DNA from: Undibacterium sp.
GTDB lineage: Bacteria; Pseudomonadota; Gammaproteobacteria; Burkholderiales; Burkholderiaceae
Direction: 5' to 3'
Assembly: GCA_014376575.1 (NCBI GenBank)
Contig: JACMRF010000063.1
Location: forward strand, 1-23,384
Length of the DNA stretch: 23,384 bases
The translations under genes and the position numbers were made by a program. Below, piece after piece: positions 1 through 10,105 of the stretch. Below the pieces are notes generated by a model. It searched no databases, was not told where the DNA came from, and worked only from the letters and a program-made list of their open reading frames with translations. Within the stretch, counting starts at the first letter, position 1; each line of letters opens with the position of its first letter.

Positions 1-536
1 AGGCCACAACGACGCACACATTTCACAATATTTTGCACTGCGGAGACAGCGCCAGTCACAATATGTACTCTCACTTCAAGACGTATTCCACTCATACCAA
101 TCGGCTCGCGCACATCGTCTTGACTATCTACGATAAATTCTTGTGGCAGTGTATGCAGCAATTGCTGATCAGTAGGAATATTGACAGCCTTCGCGGTTTC
201 AATAACACGCGAAACGTCAGCTGCAGTTACTTCCTTATCTTTAATCGCGACCATGCCACTAGAATTAAAACTGCGGATATGGCTGCCAGCAATTCCTGTA
301 TAAACGTGTCTAATTTTACAATCAGCCATCAACTCGGCTTCTTCGAGCGCACGTCTGATCGATTCCACAGTCGCCTCAATATTCACCACTACGCCTTTTT
401 TCAGCCCTTTGGATTCATGCTGTCCAAGACCGATCACTTCGTGTCTTCCGTCTGGCATCACTTCCGCTACAACGGCGACCACTTTTGATGTACCTATATC
501 GAGGCCAACTATCAGATTTTTCGCGTCTTTTATCAT
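1..536 (-). CDS. ftsA: Cell division protein FtsA, N-terminal part (cut by window edge)
   Basis: FtsA is the actin-like ATPase that tethers FtsZ filaments to the inner membrane and recruits later divisome proteins. Only the first 178 codons are visible; the full protein is usually a little over 400 residues. Reading back from the ATG at 536, the protein opens MIKDAKNLIVGLDIGTSKV; the GLDIGTSK phosphate-1 motif (about residues 11-18) is the actin/Hsp70 nucleotide-binding signature. It continues through the region that forms the FtsA-specific 1C subdomain (SGMVAIKDKEVTAADVSRVI, about residues 93-112). The gene follows ftsQ after 10 bases, the normal dcw order, with ftsZ expected next outside the window. 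No strong Shine-Dalgarno sequence is seen, so translational coupling to ftsQ is likely. The identity is secure; the C-terminal membrane-targeting helix is not in view. Confidence 0.95.
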   Translation of the reverse strand, partial: MIKDAKNLIVGLDIGTSKVVAVVAEVMPDGRHEVIGLGQHESKGLKKGVVVNIEATVESIRRALEEAELMADCKIRHVYTGIAGSHIRSFNSSGMVAIKDKEVTAADVSRVIETAKAVNIPTDQQLLHTLPQEFIVDSQDDVREPIGMSGIRLEVRVHIVTGAVSAVQNIVKCVRRCG

Positions 537-546
537 GTCATTCCAC

Positions 547-1314
547 TTACTTTCGTTTGCTTTTCAATCCAAAATCACTATGACTGGATTTTAACGCTAG
601 CCCATTTGGATACCGCATATCTATACTTTCGATGCTGCCCTGCAAACTTGCTACCAGCTGCGGATAAACCTGCAACAACCGTCCAACACGCTTTTGCAGA
701 GTTGACTCATCCAGCGCCCGCCCCAACTCAACTTTCATTCCATTGCTCAACTTTAAACTCCAAGCATATCTACTGGAGTACTGAATCATTTCTGGCACTA
801 GACTGATCTTTGAAAACCACGCCTTCATTTCCATATATCGAGCCAGGACTTCCTTCTCACTACCATCTGGACCGGCAAACTCGATCAACTCTGCATCCTC
901 TTCTGCCTCGGCTAAATTGGCGGTGAATACGTCGCCTTTTACTGAGATCAAACGGCCATCATCTCCCCAGGTACCTAGCGCCTGATGTTCTTCTAAAGTA
1001 ACGATAAGTTTATTCGGCCACTCTCTTTGTACACTTACCTTACGCACCCATGACACCGATTCAAAAGCAGATCGCACCGCATCCAGGTTCGTCGTAAAAA
1101 AATTTCCTCTGATTTTTGGCAGCGCTGAATCCCTGATAGTCAATGCATTCACATGTCTCAACGTGCTTTTTTCCAAACCTTCTACTCGAATCATCTTTAA
1201 GGTAAACATCGGGCGCTGTATTACCCACCAGATACTAGACATTGCCAATGCCAGCAACACAATGCCAAACAAAGCATTGGCGGAAGCATTCAACATTTTG
1301 ATGTCTTGCCACAT
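547..1314 (-). CDS. ftsQ: Cell division protein FtsQ
   Basis: FtsQ is a bitopic inner-membrane divisome protein that bridges early cytoplasmic components and the periplasmic FtsB-FtsL pair. The 255-residue product has a short cytoplasmic N-terminus, one membrane segment at about residues 13-32 (ending SSIWWVIQ), and a periplasmic POTRA domain beginning near FTLKMIRVEGL (about residues 37-47) with the usual SWVRKVSVQREWPN motif (about 88-101). The following beta-domain contains the EHQALGTWGDDGRLIS stretch typical of proteobacterial FtsQ. Length and order match the family. It lies 5 bases after ddlB and 10 bases before ftsA. No convincing Shine-Dalgarno sequence precedes the ATG, which suggests coupling to ddlB. 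Confidence 0.95.
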   Translation of the reverse strand: MWQDIKMLNASANALFGIVLLALAMSSIWWVIQRPMFTLKMIRVEGLEKSTLRHVNALTIRDSALPKIRGNFFTTNLDAVRSAFESVSWVRKVSVQREWPNKLIVTLEEHQALGTWGDDGRLISVKGDVFTANLAEAEEDAELIEFAGPDGSEKEVLARYMEMKAWFSKISLVPEMIQYSSRYAWSLKLSNGMKVELGRALDESTLQKRVGRLLQVYPQLVASLQGSIESIDMRYPNGLALKSSHSDFGLKSKRK

Positions 1315-1319
1315 AAGGA

Positions 1320-2291
1320 CTAGTTACTTTCTTTTTTTGACTCTGGTTTAATTTTGAGGCGTGCCGTCTGTAAAATCTCCATACATACGTCTTCGTAACT
1401 CATTCCTGCAGCACGTGCGGCCATAGGAACCAATGAATGCCCAGTCATTCCAGGTGAAGTATTTATCTCTATCAAAAAAGGCTGATTATCTGAGGCACGA
1501 AGTAATACATCTGCTCTTGCCCAGCCTTCGCAATTAAGGGCACGATAGGCCGCTACACATATTTCCTGAATATTTTCGGTCAGTGCTTTATCAATCGGTG
1601 CAGGACAAAGATATTGCGTATCGTTTGTAAAATATTTGTTCTGGTAATCGTAATTTCCTTCAGGTGCAACAATTTCAATCACTGGCAAGGCATAAGCTTT
1701 TGCGCCTATACCCAAAATTGCTACCGTAAGTTCGCGCCCTTGTATAAATTCTTCTGCCAGTACTTCATCATCAAATTGAGCCGCTAGTGCGTAGGCTTCC
1801 TTCATATCGGAATAACCGTTAACTTTGGTAATGCCGATTGTTGACCCTTCGTGCGGTGGCTTGATAATGAGTGGAAGGCCCAATTCGTCAGGTATACTTC
1901 GCAACTCTGTATCTGGTGTCAATACCACATAATTTGGCGTTGGCAATTGATGATGCTGCCAGATTTTTTTTGTAAAAATCTTATCCATCGCTATCGAAGA
2001 AGCCATAACTCCACTACCGGTATAAGGAACTCCAAGCTGCTCTAATACGCCTTGCAGACTCCCATCTTCGCCATAGCGACCATGGAGGGCGATGAAAACG
2101 CGATCAAATTTTTCATCTGCGAGTTCAGCTAAGCTACGCTCAGCTGGATCGAAAGCATGCGCGTCGACGCCCCGACTTTTCAGTGCTGCCAATACGCCGG
2201 TGCCCGACATAATGGAAATTTCCCGCTCAGCCGAACGCCCGCCAAATAAGACGGCTACTTTTCCAAATTGTTTTATCGTGGTTTCAATCAT
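1320..2291 (-). CDS. ddlB: D-alanine--D-alanine ligase
   Basis: This cytoplasmic ATP-grasp enzyme joins two D-alanines to make the dipeptide that MurF adds to the peptidoglycan precursor. The 323-residue product has the N-terminal motif [13 protein letters not shown] (about residues 14-26), [12 protein letters not shown] (about 70-81), the ATP-grasp loop PHEGSTIGI, and the metal-binding C-terminal motif [12 protein letters not shown]. The tyrosine equivalent to the one that specifies D-Ala over D-lactate in E. coli DdlB is present in YDYQNKY, so this is not a vancomycin-resistance type D-Ala-D-Lac ligase. It is called ddlB from its place between murC and ftsQ, as in E. coli. The ATG at 2291 follows a GA-rich sequence (AAAGAG) about 8 bases upstream; the gap from murC is 27 bases, the largest inside the cluster. 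Confidence 0.96.
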   Translation of the reverse strand: MIETTIKQFGKVAVLFGGRSAEREISIMSGTGVLAALKSRGVDAHAFDPAERSLAELADEKFDRVFIALHGRYGEDGSLQGVLEQLGVPYTGSGVMASSIAMDKIFTKKIWQHHQLPTPNYVVLTPDTELRSIPDELGLPLIIKPPHEGSTIGITKVNGYSDMKEAYALAAQFDDEVLAEEFIQGRELTVAILGIGAKAYALPVIEIVAPEGNYDYQNKYFTNDTQYLCPAPIDKALTENIQEICVAAYRALNCEGWARADVLLRASDNQPFLIEINTSPGMTGHSLVPMAARAAGMSYEDVCMEILQTARLKIKPESKKESN

Positions 2292-2318
2292 GATTAATCT
2301 CTTTATTTCTCGATATCT

Positions 2319-3704
2319 TTATGCGCTTTGCGCCAACTTCGCGGGAACCGCACTGATAGAACCAGCACCCATAATAATTAACACATCGCCATTTTTTAAT
2401 ACGTGTAGCAGACTATCCGGCATATCGTTGATATCTTCTACAAATACCGGCTCGACCTTACCCATGACTCTCAAGGCGCGCGCGAGTGCGCGTCCATCGG
2501 CAGCGACGATCGGCGTTTCACCTGCGGCATAAACCTCGGCCAGCACCACCGCATCAGCGCTAGACATTACCTTAACGAAGTCTTCGAATAAGTCACGGGT
2601 ACGGGTAAATCTGTGCGGCTGAAAAGCCAATACCAATCTGCGTCCGGGATATGCGCCACGCGCAGCAGCGATGGTCGCTGCCATTTCCACTGGGTGATGG
2701 CCGTAATCATCCACCAGTGCGAAACTAGCTTGAGCGCCAAGGGCTATTTCTCCGTAACGCGTAAAGCGACGTCCTACACCGTTGAATTCACTCAAGGCCT
2801 TTTGTGTTGCAACATCGGCAACTCCTACTTCGCGGGCAATGGCTATCGCGGCACAAGCATTTTGCACATTGTGCATACCAGGTTGATTCAAGCTAACATG
2901 CATCGGATCATAGCCATCTTGCATCACCGTAAATAGCATATGCCCGCCAACGGCAATGGCATCTACAGCGCGTATTTCTGCTTCTTCATGGAACCCATAA
3001 GTAACGATACGCTTAGAGATGGAGGGCATAATTTCTCTGACATGTGCATCATCGAGACACAGCACGACAACACCATAAAAAGGCAAGCGTTGTGTAAATT
3101 CGATAAACGCCTGTTTTAGTTTTGAAAAATCATGCCCGTAGGTTTCCATGTGATCAGCATCGATATTTGTAATTACTTCGATGACCGGCAGTAAATTCAA
3201 AAACGAAGCATCTGATTCATCAGCTTCTGCAACAATAAAATCACCGCTACCTAATTTTGCATTTGCGCCAGCGCTGTTTAAGCGCCCCCCAATGACGAAT
3301 GTTGGATCAAATCCACCTTCGGCCAAGATACTGGCGACCAGACTTGTCGTTGTGGTTTTTCCATGTGTACCTGCGATCGCAATACCGCTCTTAAAGCGCA
3401 TCAGTTCGGCAAGCATCAGCGCTCTGGGGACGATAGGTATGTGTTTTTCTCTTGCGGCAATCACCTCAGGGTTATCGGCCTTTACTGCCGTCGAGGTGAC
3501 GATCGCATCTGCACCGGCAATATTTTCAGTTGCGTGCCCTAACATCACCGTTGCGCCCAAACTCGCCAGCCGCTGCGAAGCAGCATTACTACTAAGATCG
3601 GAGCCAGAAATAACGTAACCCAAATTCAATAATACTTCGGCGATACCACTCATGCCAGAACCACCTATACCAACGAAATGAAGGTGTTTTACTTTATGTT
3701 TCAT
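2319..3704 (-). CDS. murC: UDP-N-acetylmuramate--L-alanine ligase
   Basis: MurC adds L-alanine to UDP-N-acetylmuramic acid, the first amino acid of the stem peptide, using ATP in the cytoplasm. The 461-residue protein shows the Mur-ligase order: an N-terminal Rossmann-like UDP-sugar binding motif [17 protein letters not shown] (about residues 9-25), the ATP-binding P-loop [10 protein letters not shown] (111-120), the central motif [11 protein letters not shown], and the C-terminal [11 protein letters not shown] motif characteristic of MurC. HGK in the P-loop, rather than NGK, separates MurC from MurD, MurE and MurF. Its ATG overlaps the murG stop by four bases (ATGA), so the two are probably translationally coupled. 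Confidence 0.97.
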   Translation of the reverse strand: MKHKVKHLHFVGIGGSGMSGIAEVLLNLGYVISGSDLSSNAASQRLASLGATVMLGHATENIAGADAIVTSTAVKADNPEVIAAREKHIPIVPRALMLAELMRFKSGIAIAGTHGKTTTTSLVASILAEGGFDPTFVIGGRLNSAGANAKLGSGDFIVAEADESDASFLNLLPVIEVITNIDADHMETYGHDFSKLKQAFIEFTQRLPFYGVVVLCLDDAHVREIMPSISKRIVTYGFHEEAEIRAVDAIAVGGHMLFTVMQDGYDPMHVSLNQPGMHNVQNACAAIAIAREVGVADVATQKALSEFNGVGRRFTRYGEIALGAQASFALVDDYGHHPVEMAATIAAARGAYPGRRLVLAFQPHRFTRTRDLFEDFVKVMSSADAVVLAEVYAAGETPIVAADGRALARALRVMGKVEPVFVEDINDMPDSLLHVLKNGDVLIIMGAGSISAVPAKLAQSA

Positions 3705-4789
3705 ACCAAATTTTCCAATATTTTTGCGATAGTTTCACTCGCATCACGTTGCCCAAGCGAATAGGCTACTTGCGCCATCTTTAAGCACTGTTCTCTCGTC
3801 ATCGACTGTAATTGTTGCGCAAGATCATTTGCATTTAATTTTTCTTGAGGCAAATAAATTCCTGCTTTTTGTTGCGCCATCCATTGCGCATTTTGTGTTT
3901 GATGCGAGGTGCTGGATGCGACGAAAGGAATCAATATGCTCGCCACACCAGCAGCACTTAGTTCAGATACGGTGATCGCGCCGGCCCTGCAAATCACCAG
4001 ATCAGCCAGAGCATATCGATTAGGCATGTCATCAATAAACTCAAGCACCTCGGCCTCTACTCCCAGTGCAGCATAGCGCTGACGCAGGGCATCGGCAGAA
4101 AGTTTTCCAGACTGATGCGTGACGACAGGGCGAAGTGCTAACGGTATTAGAGCGAGCGCATCTGGAATATTGTCATTCAATATTTTGGCGCCAAGACTAC
4201 CGCCAACGACTAAAATTCTTAACACGCCAACACGCGATGGATAGCGAGTTTGCGGCGCTGGAAGTGAGTAAATATCTTGACGAATTGGATTGCCTGTTAC
4301 CAGAATCTTTGAAGACGCGTGTCTTGATGTAGTGGGCAAACCGAACAATAATTTACTAGCAAAAGGACTCAACACTTTATTTGACAAAAGCAGTACCGCA
4401 TCAGCGTTCATCAGTACCAGCGGTCTACCTCGCAGGGCTGCCATCAATCCTCCAGGAACAGTCACATAGCCTCCCATGCCGATTACTACATCTGGTTGAC
4501 GTCGTCCCAAAATTTTAAAGCAGGCAAAGAAACTCGCGGCTAATTTGCATGCTCCGATGAAAGTATGTTTTAACCCTTTCCCACGCACACCGGAAAAATC
4601 AATATTGTCTATTTCGATATTGGATCTAGGAACAATATGACTTTCCATCCCTTTTTCAGTGCCAAGCCAAGACACAATCCATCCACGGGCTCGCATAGTT
4701 TCTGCAATCGCGAGGCCAGGAAAAATATGACCGCCAGTGCCTGCCGCCATTATCATTAGTTTCTTAGCTGGGCTGGATGCTTGGCTCAT
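3701..4789 (-). CDS. murG: UDP-GlcNAc:undecaprenyl-PP-MurNAc-pentapeptide GlcNAc transferase
   Basis: MurG is the peripheral membrane GT-B glycosyltransferase that converts lipid I to lipid II on the cytoplasmic face. The 362-residue product has the N-terminal glycine-rich loop [14 protein letters not shown] (about residues 14-27), [11 protein letters not shown] (a lipid-contact region), the second glycine-rich loop [12 protein letters not shown], and the UDP-GlcNAc binding region [16 protein letters not shown] with [15 protein letters not shown]. The start at 4789 is supported by a near-perfect Shine-Dalgarno sequence GGAGGT ending 5 bases before the ATG, the best in the cluster, even though the start overlaps the ftsW stop (ATGA). 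The C-terminus also overlaps murC by four bases. Confidence 0.97.
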   Translation of the reverse strand: MSQASSPAKKLMIMAAGTGGHIFPGLAIAETMRARGWIVSWLGTEKGMESHIVPRSNIEIDNIDFSGVRGKGLKHTFIGACKLAASFFACFKILGRRQPDVVIGMGGYVTVPGGLMAALRGRPLVLMNADAVLLLSNKVLSPFASKLLFGLPTTSRHASSKILVTGNPIRQDIYSLPAPQTRYPSRVGVLRILVVGGSLGAKILNDNIPDALALIPLALRPVVTHQSGKLSADALRQRYAALGVEAEVLEFIDDMPNRYALADLVICRAGAITVSELSAAGVASILIPFVASSTSHQTQNAQWMAQQKAGIYLPQEKLNANDLAQQLQSMTREQCLKMAQVAYSLGQRDASETIAKILENLV

Positions 4790-6006
4790 ATCCGACCTCC
4801 GCGCATCAACACACGATTTTCATAATCAATCCGAAGTAAGATTGCCAAACCAACGCAATTTATCAACACACCAGATCCACCATAACTCATCAATGGCAAG
4901 GTCAATCCTTTTGTTGGAAGCAATCCAAGGTTAACGCCCATATTGATAAATGCTTGTACCCCTATCCAAATGCCGATTCCTTTCGCGGCCAAGCCGGCAA
5001 ATGTCGCATCAAGAACAATTGCCTGCCGACCAATTTCAAATGCCCGTTTAACGAGCCAATAAAATAAAAGAACCACAACTAATACGCCTATAAAGCCCAA
5101 CTCTTCACCAATGACAGCAAGTAAGAAATCTGTATGTGCCTCGGGCAAGTAATGCAATTTTTCAACGCTCGCACCTAATCCAACGCCGGTTAATTCGCCA
5201 CGCCCAAACGCAATCAACGAATGCGAAAGCTGGTAGGCCTTACCCAATGCATTTTCTTGTACCCAGGGGTCCATATAGGCAAACATTCTTTCTCGCCGAA
5301 ATTTAGAGAGCGTAATAGCTAAACCAAAAACTCCAACCAATGTGGCGGCAATACAGCCAAACCACACTCCGTTGATTCCACCCAAAAACAAAATTCCCAT
5401 TGCGATACATACGATGACGCCGAATGCACCCAGATCCGGCTCTAGCAATAACAAGAAACCGACAGCGCCGACTGCCATCAACATCGGGACAAAACCTTTA
5501 GTCAACTTATGCATGTACTCCTGTTTGCGCACTGTATAGTCGGCTGCGTATAGCACCATGAATAACTTCATCAATTCTGAAGGTTGAATATTGAACACCT
5601 TGAATGACAACCAACGTTTCGCACCATTGACTCCTTTACCAACTCCAGGAATCAAGACGGCAGCAAGTAGAACCAGAGTGGCAACGAATAAATAAGGTGC
5701 CGCTTTCTGCCAGGTCGAAATGCGAATACGAAAAACGAATAGCCCGGCCAAAACAGAAAGAGCCACAAAAATAGCTTGCCGGATCAAAAAATGTGCATTT
5801 TTATAATTTGCATATTTAGGCGAATCTGGCAAAGATATCGATGCTGAATACACCATTATAATGCCGAACAGCATCAGCAAAATTGTGACCCAAACCAAAG
5901 GCTGATCGTATTCCATCATCGTCGATCGTTTAGGCAAATATGCGGCAGCAACAGGCTCTGCCGAAAATGGTAAAAATTTGTTCAACGAGAAAAATAATTG
6001 TTTCAT
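4786..6006 (-). CDS. ftsW: Septal peptidoglycan glycosyltransferase FtsW
   Basis: FtsW is the SEDS-family polymerase that makes glycan strands from lipid II at the septum, working with FtsI. About ten hydrophobic segments can be seen, with family motifs [45 protein letters not shown] and a final PLMSYGGSG. The Asp in AHTDF corresponds to the residue regarded as catalytic in SEDS proteins and is present. The frame is open from a TTG at 6012, but the ATG at 6006 overlaps the murD stop by one base (TAATG), a typical coupling arrangement, and gives a 406-residue protein; I chose it. The C-terminus overlaps murG by four bases. An extended N-terminal cytoplasmic tail of about 35 residues precedes the first membrane segment. 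Confidence 0.96.
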   Translation of the reverse strand: MKQLFFSLNKFLPFSAEPVAAAYLPKRSTMMEYDQPLVWVTILLMLFGIIMVYSASISLPDSPKYANYKNAHFLIRQAIFVALSVLAGLFVFRIRISTWQKAAPYLFVATLVLLAAVLIPGVGKGVNGAKRWLSFKVFNIQPSELMKLFMVLYAADYTVRKQEYMHKLTKGFVPMLMAVGAVGFLLLLEPDLGAFGVIVCIAMGILFLGGINGVWFGCIAATLVGVFGLAITLSKFRRERMFAYMDPWVQENALGKAYQLSHSLIAFGRGELTGVGLGASVEKLHYLPEAHTDFLLAVIGEELGFIGVLVVVLLFYWLVKRAFEIGRQAIVLDATFAGLAAKGIGIWIGVQAFINMGVNLGLLPTKGLTLPLMSYGGSGVLINCVGLAILLRIDYENRVLMRGGRI

Positions 6007-7529
6007 TAGCAAACGTCCCCGCGAGCTAAGGCGATTTCACGCACTGCATCAACAAAAACTTGTGCTCTATGTGCATAATTTCTGAACATATCGAGGCTCG
6101 CACAGGCAGGCGATAGCAATACAATGTCGCCTTCTTGAGCGATATGAGACGCTGCGATAACAGTCTCTTCAAGAGTGCTAAAGTCACGCAAATCAACACC
6201 GACAAACTGTATTGCTGAACGAATTTCTGGAGCGGCTTTACCAATCAATAAAACAGCTTTTGTGTAGCGCTCAACCGGATCGGCCAACGGAGAGAAATCT
6301 TGCCCTTTTCCTTCGCCACCCACGATCAAAATAATTTTTTTGCCACTGCCACTGTTGACGTCTTCTTGACCTAATCCTTTTAAAGCAGCAACTGTCGCGC
6401 CGACATTAGTGCCTTTACTATCATCGATATAATCGATCCCGGCAACATTTGCCACTAATTCGACACGATGTGGTTCGCCCGCATAATCACGCAGACCATG
6501 CAATAAAGGCGCCAATGGCAATCCGATTGACCGACACAGCGCCAGCGCAGCGAGTGCGTTGGCGGCATTATGTTGTCCACGAATCTTTAAGGCATCTGCT
6601 GGCATAAGTCGAGATATCGTCACGGGTACGACAACCAATTCTTTTTTCTTGCGGCGACTGACAAGCTGCTCCTCTTCATCGGCGATGGCGCAAGCTAACC
6701 AAACCATGCCATGCTCGTTAAGCAGACCAAAATCACCATTATGTTTAGGCGCGCCTAAGCCAAAAGTAATTGTCTTTTTGATTGAATGGGATTGATCGCC
6801 TTGCTTACACATCGTCATTACCAATGCGTCATCACGATTAAGTAGTTGGGTCGTATTCAGTCCAAATATGCGCTTTTTATCCTCGCAATAATTTGCCATA
6901 TCGCCATGCCAGTCAAGATGATCCTGCGTGATATTTAATACTGTGGCGACATCAGCATTCAGGCTAAAGCAGGTATGTAATTGAAAACTAGATAGCTCAA
7001 GTACCCATACTTGCGGTAGTACATCTGCATCAAGCGCCTGGCGCAATACATCCAACATTGCCGGGCTGATATTGCCAGCGACTTTGACAGTTAATCCTGC
7101 ACGTTCGCACAGCAAACCAACCAGACTGGTGACCGTGGTCTTGCCATTAGTTCCGGTAATGGCGATCACTTTTGGCTGATACTGTATTTTCTCATTGAGC
7201 GCAGCTAAAGCTTGCGCAAATAACTCAACCTCTCCCCAGACGGGAATATCTCTGCGCTTTGCTTCAGGCATCAAAATAGCGAGTTCACACAAAGGGGACA
7301 GTCCGGGGCTAACAGCAATGACGTCAATAAGATCGAGTAAGCTTGGCAGAAAATCACCCCCTATAAATTCAATTTCAGGTGATAGTGCTCTAAGCCCCAG
7401 AAGTCTGTCCGGTAGGTTTCGGGTATCGGCAATACGCAACTTGGCGCCACAACGCAACAACCAGTGCGCCATCGCTAACCCAGACTCGCCGAGCCCAAGT
7501 ATCAATACGTGTTTGCCTGAAAAGTCCAT
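6006..7529 (-). CDS. murD: UDP-N-acetylmuramoyl-L-alanine--D-glutamate ligase
   Basis: MurD adds D-glutamate to UDP-MurNAc-L-Ala in the cytoplasm. The N-terminal motif [18 protein letters not shown] (about residues 7-24), the P-loop [13 protein letters not shown] (about 124-136), [23 protein letters not shown] and the C-terminal [11 protein letters not shown] all fit MurD. At 507 residues it is clearly longer than E. coli MurD (438). One visible reason is a charged insertion rich in Glu, Arg and Lys (around [17 protein letters not shown], roughly residues 290-310) before the RGQHNAAN motif; another is near the glycine/lysine-rich [10 protein letters not shown] segment. I believe such length is usual in related betaproteobacteria, but could not check. 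It starts 16 bases after mraY with no clear Shine-Dalgarno sequence, and overlaps ftsW by one base. Confidence 0.96.
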   Translation of the reverse strand: MDFSGKHVLILGLGESGLAMAHWLLRCGAKLRIADTRNLPDRLLGLRALSPEIEFIGGDFLPSLLDLIDVIAVSPGLSPLCELAILMPEAKRRDIPVWGEVELFAQALAALNEKIQYQPKVIAITGTNGKTTVTSLVGLLCERAGLTVKVAGNISPAMLDVLRQALDADVLPQVWVLELSSFQLHTCFSLNADVATVLNITQDHLDWHGDMANYCEDKKRIFGLNTTQLLNRDDALVMTMCKQGDQSHSIKKTITFGLGAPKHNGDFGLLNEHGMVWLACAIADEEEQLVSRRKKKELVVVPVTISRLMPADALKIRGQHNAANALAALALCRSIGLPLAPLLHGLRDYAGEPHRVELVANVAGIDYIDDSKGTNVGATVAALKGLGQEDVNSGSGKKIILIVGGEGKGQDFSPLADPVERYTKAVLLIGKAAPEIRSAIQFVGVDLRDFSTLEETVIAASHIAQEGDIVLLSPACASLDMFRNYAHRAQVFVDAVREIALARGDVC

Positions 7530-7545
7530 AGTCAGTATTTATTTT

Positions 7546-8715
7546 CTAGCGCAGTTTTAGTGACGATAAACCTACGAGTACCAGCAGCATGGTGATAATC
7601 CAGAAACGCACAACTACCTGAGTTTCTTTCCATCCTTTTTGCTCAAAATGGTGATGCAGAGGCGCCATCAAAAACAGGCGTCGTCCGACTCCGTATCGTT
7701 TCTTGGTGAATTTAAAATAGCTCACCTGCAAAATGACGGAGACCGTTTCAACAACAAAAATGCCCCCCATAATGAACAGAACAATTTCCTGCCGAACAAT
7801 CACAGCAACAGTACCAAGTGCGCCGCCCAACGCCAATGCGCCGACATCGCCCATAAAGACTTGGGCGGGATGCGCGTTAAACCATAAGAAGGCTAAACCT
7901 GCTCCAGCCATCGCGCCACAAAAAATCAAAAGTTCTCCTGCGCCAGGTATGTGAGGGATCAGTAAATATTTAGAATAACCGACATTACCAGTCAAATATG
8001 CAAATAGACCCAATGCAGAACCGACCATAATAGTCGGCATGATTGCCAGACCATCCAGACCATCCGTTAAATTCACAGCATTGCTAGTTCCTACAATCAC
8101 GCAATAAGTCAGAGCGATAAATCCCCACACGCCCACAGGGTAACTAAACGTCTTAATAAAAGGTACGATCAGATCAGTCTTATTTGGCAAGTCCATACTA
8201 AAACCAGATTGCACCCAAGCCAAAAACAACTCCATTACCTTGGCGTTCGTCGGTGCAGAAATAGAGAATGCCAGATATACGGAGGCGACGATGCCAACAA
8301 GGGATTGCCAGAAATATTTTTCTCCCGAAGCCATTCCTTTCGGATCTTTATGGACAACTTTACGATAGTCATCCACCCAACCGACTGCACCAAAACCAAG
8401 AGTGACGATCAAGACCACCCAAATAAATCGATTACTTAAGTCTGCCCAAAGTAACGTAGAAATACCCAAAGAAATCAATAGCAGCACACCACCCATGGTT
8501 GGCGTGCCGGATTTAACAAGATGAGTCTGAGGACCATCGGTACGCACTGCCTGTCCAACCTTCATGCGAGTCAACATCCGAATCACCGCAGGACCTGCAA
8601 AAAGACCGATCGAAATAGCAGTCATAGTGGCGAATACGGCACGAAAGGTAATAAAACCAAAAACACGTAGCAGACCAATATCCTGCTTGAAAAATTGTGC
8701 TAACCAAAGCAACAT
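7546..8715 (-). CDS. mraY: Phospho-N-acetylmuramoyl-pentapeptide transferase
   Basis: MraY transfers phospho-MurNAc-pentapeptide from UDP to undecaprenyl phosphate, making lipid I in the inner membrane. The 389-residue polytopic protein has the family motifs in order: [10 protein letters not shown] (about residues 71-80), the metal-binding GWVDDYRK (112-119), the [10 protein letters not shown] loop (215-224), [19 protein letters not shown] (280-298) and the histidine motif [12 protein letters not shown] (about 351-362). About ten hydrophobic segments are visible. The ATG at 8715 lies one base after the murF stop, and an AGGA about ten bases upstream may serve as its ribosome binding site. The first segment ([10 protein letters not shown]) matches the usual start of proteobacterial MraY. 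Confidence 0.97.
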   Translation of the reverse strand: MLLWLAQFFKQDIGLLRVFGFITFRAVFATMTAISIGLFAGPAVIRMLTRMKVGQAVRTDGPQTHLVKSGTPTMGGVLLLISLGISTLLWADLSNRFIWVVLIVTLGFGAVGWVDDYRKVVHKDPKGMASGEKYFWQSLVGIVASVYLAFSISAPTNAKVMELFLAWVQSGFSMDLPNKTDLIVPFIKTFSYPVGVWGFIALTYCVIVGTSNAVNLTDGLDGLAIMPTIMVGSALGLFAYLTGNVGYSKYLLIPHIPGAGELLIFCGAMAGAGLAFLWFNAHPAQVFMGDVGALALGGALGTVAVIVRQEIVLFIMGGIFVVETVSVILQVSYFKFTKKRYGVGRRLFLMAPLHHHFEQKGWKETQVVVRFWIITMLLVLVGLSSLKLR

Positions 8716-8716
8716 A

Positions 8717-10105
8717 TTAATGATTTCCTGTAGATTGTTGTTTCGTCAGATAGGTAACGAGACGCTCCATTTTCATGAAACGGGAACCTTTTATTAGTAC
8801 GGTACTGCTTGGAAGAATACAGTCGTCAAGCGCCGTTTGCATTGTCTCGATTTGTTCAAAATGTTTCGCGCCAGCACCGAAAGCTAACGCTGAATGTTGC
8901 GCCAAATTACCCATTGTCAGCAGCTGTGCAATGCCTCGTTCACGCGCGTAGGTGCCGATTTCCTGATGAAATGCAACCCCATCCGAACCGACCTCTCCCA
9001 TATCGCCCAACACCAGAATGCTGGCATGAGCGGAGTGTGCCAGTACATCAACTGCAGCTCTTACTGAATCCGGATTCGCATTGTAAGTATCGTCAATAAT
9101 GGTTGCACCATTTCTTGCCGTCTTCCGCTGCAAACGCCCATTTACCGGTTCAAACGCCTCCAAACCACGCTTAATGATTTCGTTTGAAATGCCAATGGCG
9201 TGACAACATGCAACGGCAGCTAAAGCGTTTAAAACGTTATGAGTACCTGCCGCAGACAAACTCACAGAAAAAGTTGATCTGTCGAGATTAATCTGTATAT
9301 CACTTCCAAAATCATTTGCTCGGTATGTGGCGAACACATCGGCATTTTCGGCATCGGCTTCGAACAAACCAAAAGTGAGTACTTTGCGTTGTCCAAACTC
9401 ACCGGCGATAGAACGCCATAATTTGGTATAAGTATCGTGTGCCGGAAATATAGCTATCCCATCATCCGGCAAGCTACGCAAGACAGCTCCATTTTCCAGC
9501 GCAACCGTATCTACGTTCTGCATAAATTCCTGATGCTCGCGCTGCGCGTTGTTAACTAAACCAACGGTCGGCATGGCGACCGCGGCCAGCAGCATGATCT
9601 CACCAGGATGATTCATACCAAGCTCAATTACGGCACATTGATGTCTCTTTTCAAGGCGAAGAACTGTGAGCGGCACTCCAATTTCATTATTTAAATTGCC
9701 GCTGGTAGCCAGGCAGTGTTCCACCCCTGATTGGGCAACAAGAATGGAGGCGATCATTTCTTTGACTGTCGTTTTTCCGTTGCTACCAGTCACCCCAATA
9801 ACAGGAATAGAGAACTGACTACGCCAATACCGGGCAATTTCTTGTAGCGCAAGTGTGGTGTCGGACACAATCATCGCTGGCAAAGCAAAACCTGGAGGGA
9901 CTTGTTCTGCGACTACCGCGACTGCACCAGAAAGCGAAACTGATTTCAGAAAATCATGTGCATCAAAATGTTCCCCGCGCAAAGCCACAAACAAATCACC
10001 CTGCTTGATGTGCCGACTATCGGTGGTCAACCCGGTTACTTCTGCGTCTGCCGTCATTACGGAAGACGGAATGGCCGCCTGCAATTGTTTCAGAGAAAAT
10101 TTCAT
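8717..10105 (-). CDS. murF: UDP-MurNAc-tripeptide--D-alanyl-D-alanine ligase
   Basis: MurF adds the D-Ala-D-Ala dipeptide made by Ddl, completing the soluble UDP-MurNAc-pentapeptide. The 462-residue product shows [18 protein letters not shown] (N-terminal substrate-binding domain), the P-loop [13 protein letters not shown] (about residues 105-117), the [10 protein letters not shown] central motif, HNVLNALAA, and [15 protein letters not shown] with VLGDMGEVG in the C-terminal domain, which are specific for MurF. The frame is open from a TTG at 10108, but the ATG at 10105 overlaps the murE stop by one base (TGATG) and has an AGAGG six bases upstream, so it was chosen. It ends one base before mraY. 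Confidence 0.96.
   Translation of the reverse strand: MKFSLKQLQAAIPSSVMTADAEVTGLTTDSRHIKQGDLFVALRGEHFDAHDFLKSVSLSGAVAVVAEQVPPGFALPAMIVSDTTLALQEIARYWRSQFSIPVIGVTGSNGKTTVKEMIASILVAQSGVEHCLATSGNLNNEIGVPLTVLRLEKRHQCAVIELGMNHPGEIMLLAAVAMPTVGLVNNAQREHQEFMQNVDTVALENGAVLRSLPDDGIAIFPAHDTYTKLWRSIAGEFGQRKVLTFGLFEADAENADVFATYRANDFGSDIQINLDRSTFSVSLSAAGTHNVLNALAAVACCHAIGISNEIIKRGLEAFEPVNGRLQRKTARNGATIIDDTYNANPDSVRAAVDVLAHSAHASILVLGDMGEVGSDGVAFHQEIGTYARERGIAQLLTMGNLAQHSALAFGAGAKHFEQIETMQTALDDCILPSSTVLIKGSRFMKMERLVTYLTKQQSTGNH

Noticed and set aside
33..488. Plus-strand 151-codon frame as a gene.
   Set aside because: It is antisense to ftsA, whose reading is unmistakable, and the plus-strand translation resembles nothing.
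1320..2291. Ddl as a vancomycin-resistance type D-Ala-D-Lac ligase.
   Set aside because: The tyrosine of the YDYQNKY loop that gives D-Ala specificity is present, and the gene sits in its normal place in dcw.
2325..2345. GCGC-AAA-GCGC hairpin at the end of murC as a terminator.
   Set aside because: The stem is only four base pairs, lies inside the last codons of murC and has no T run.
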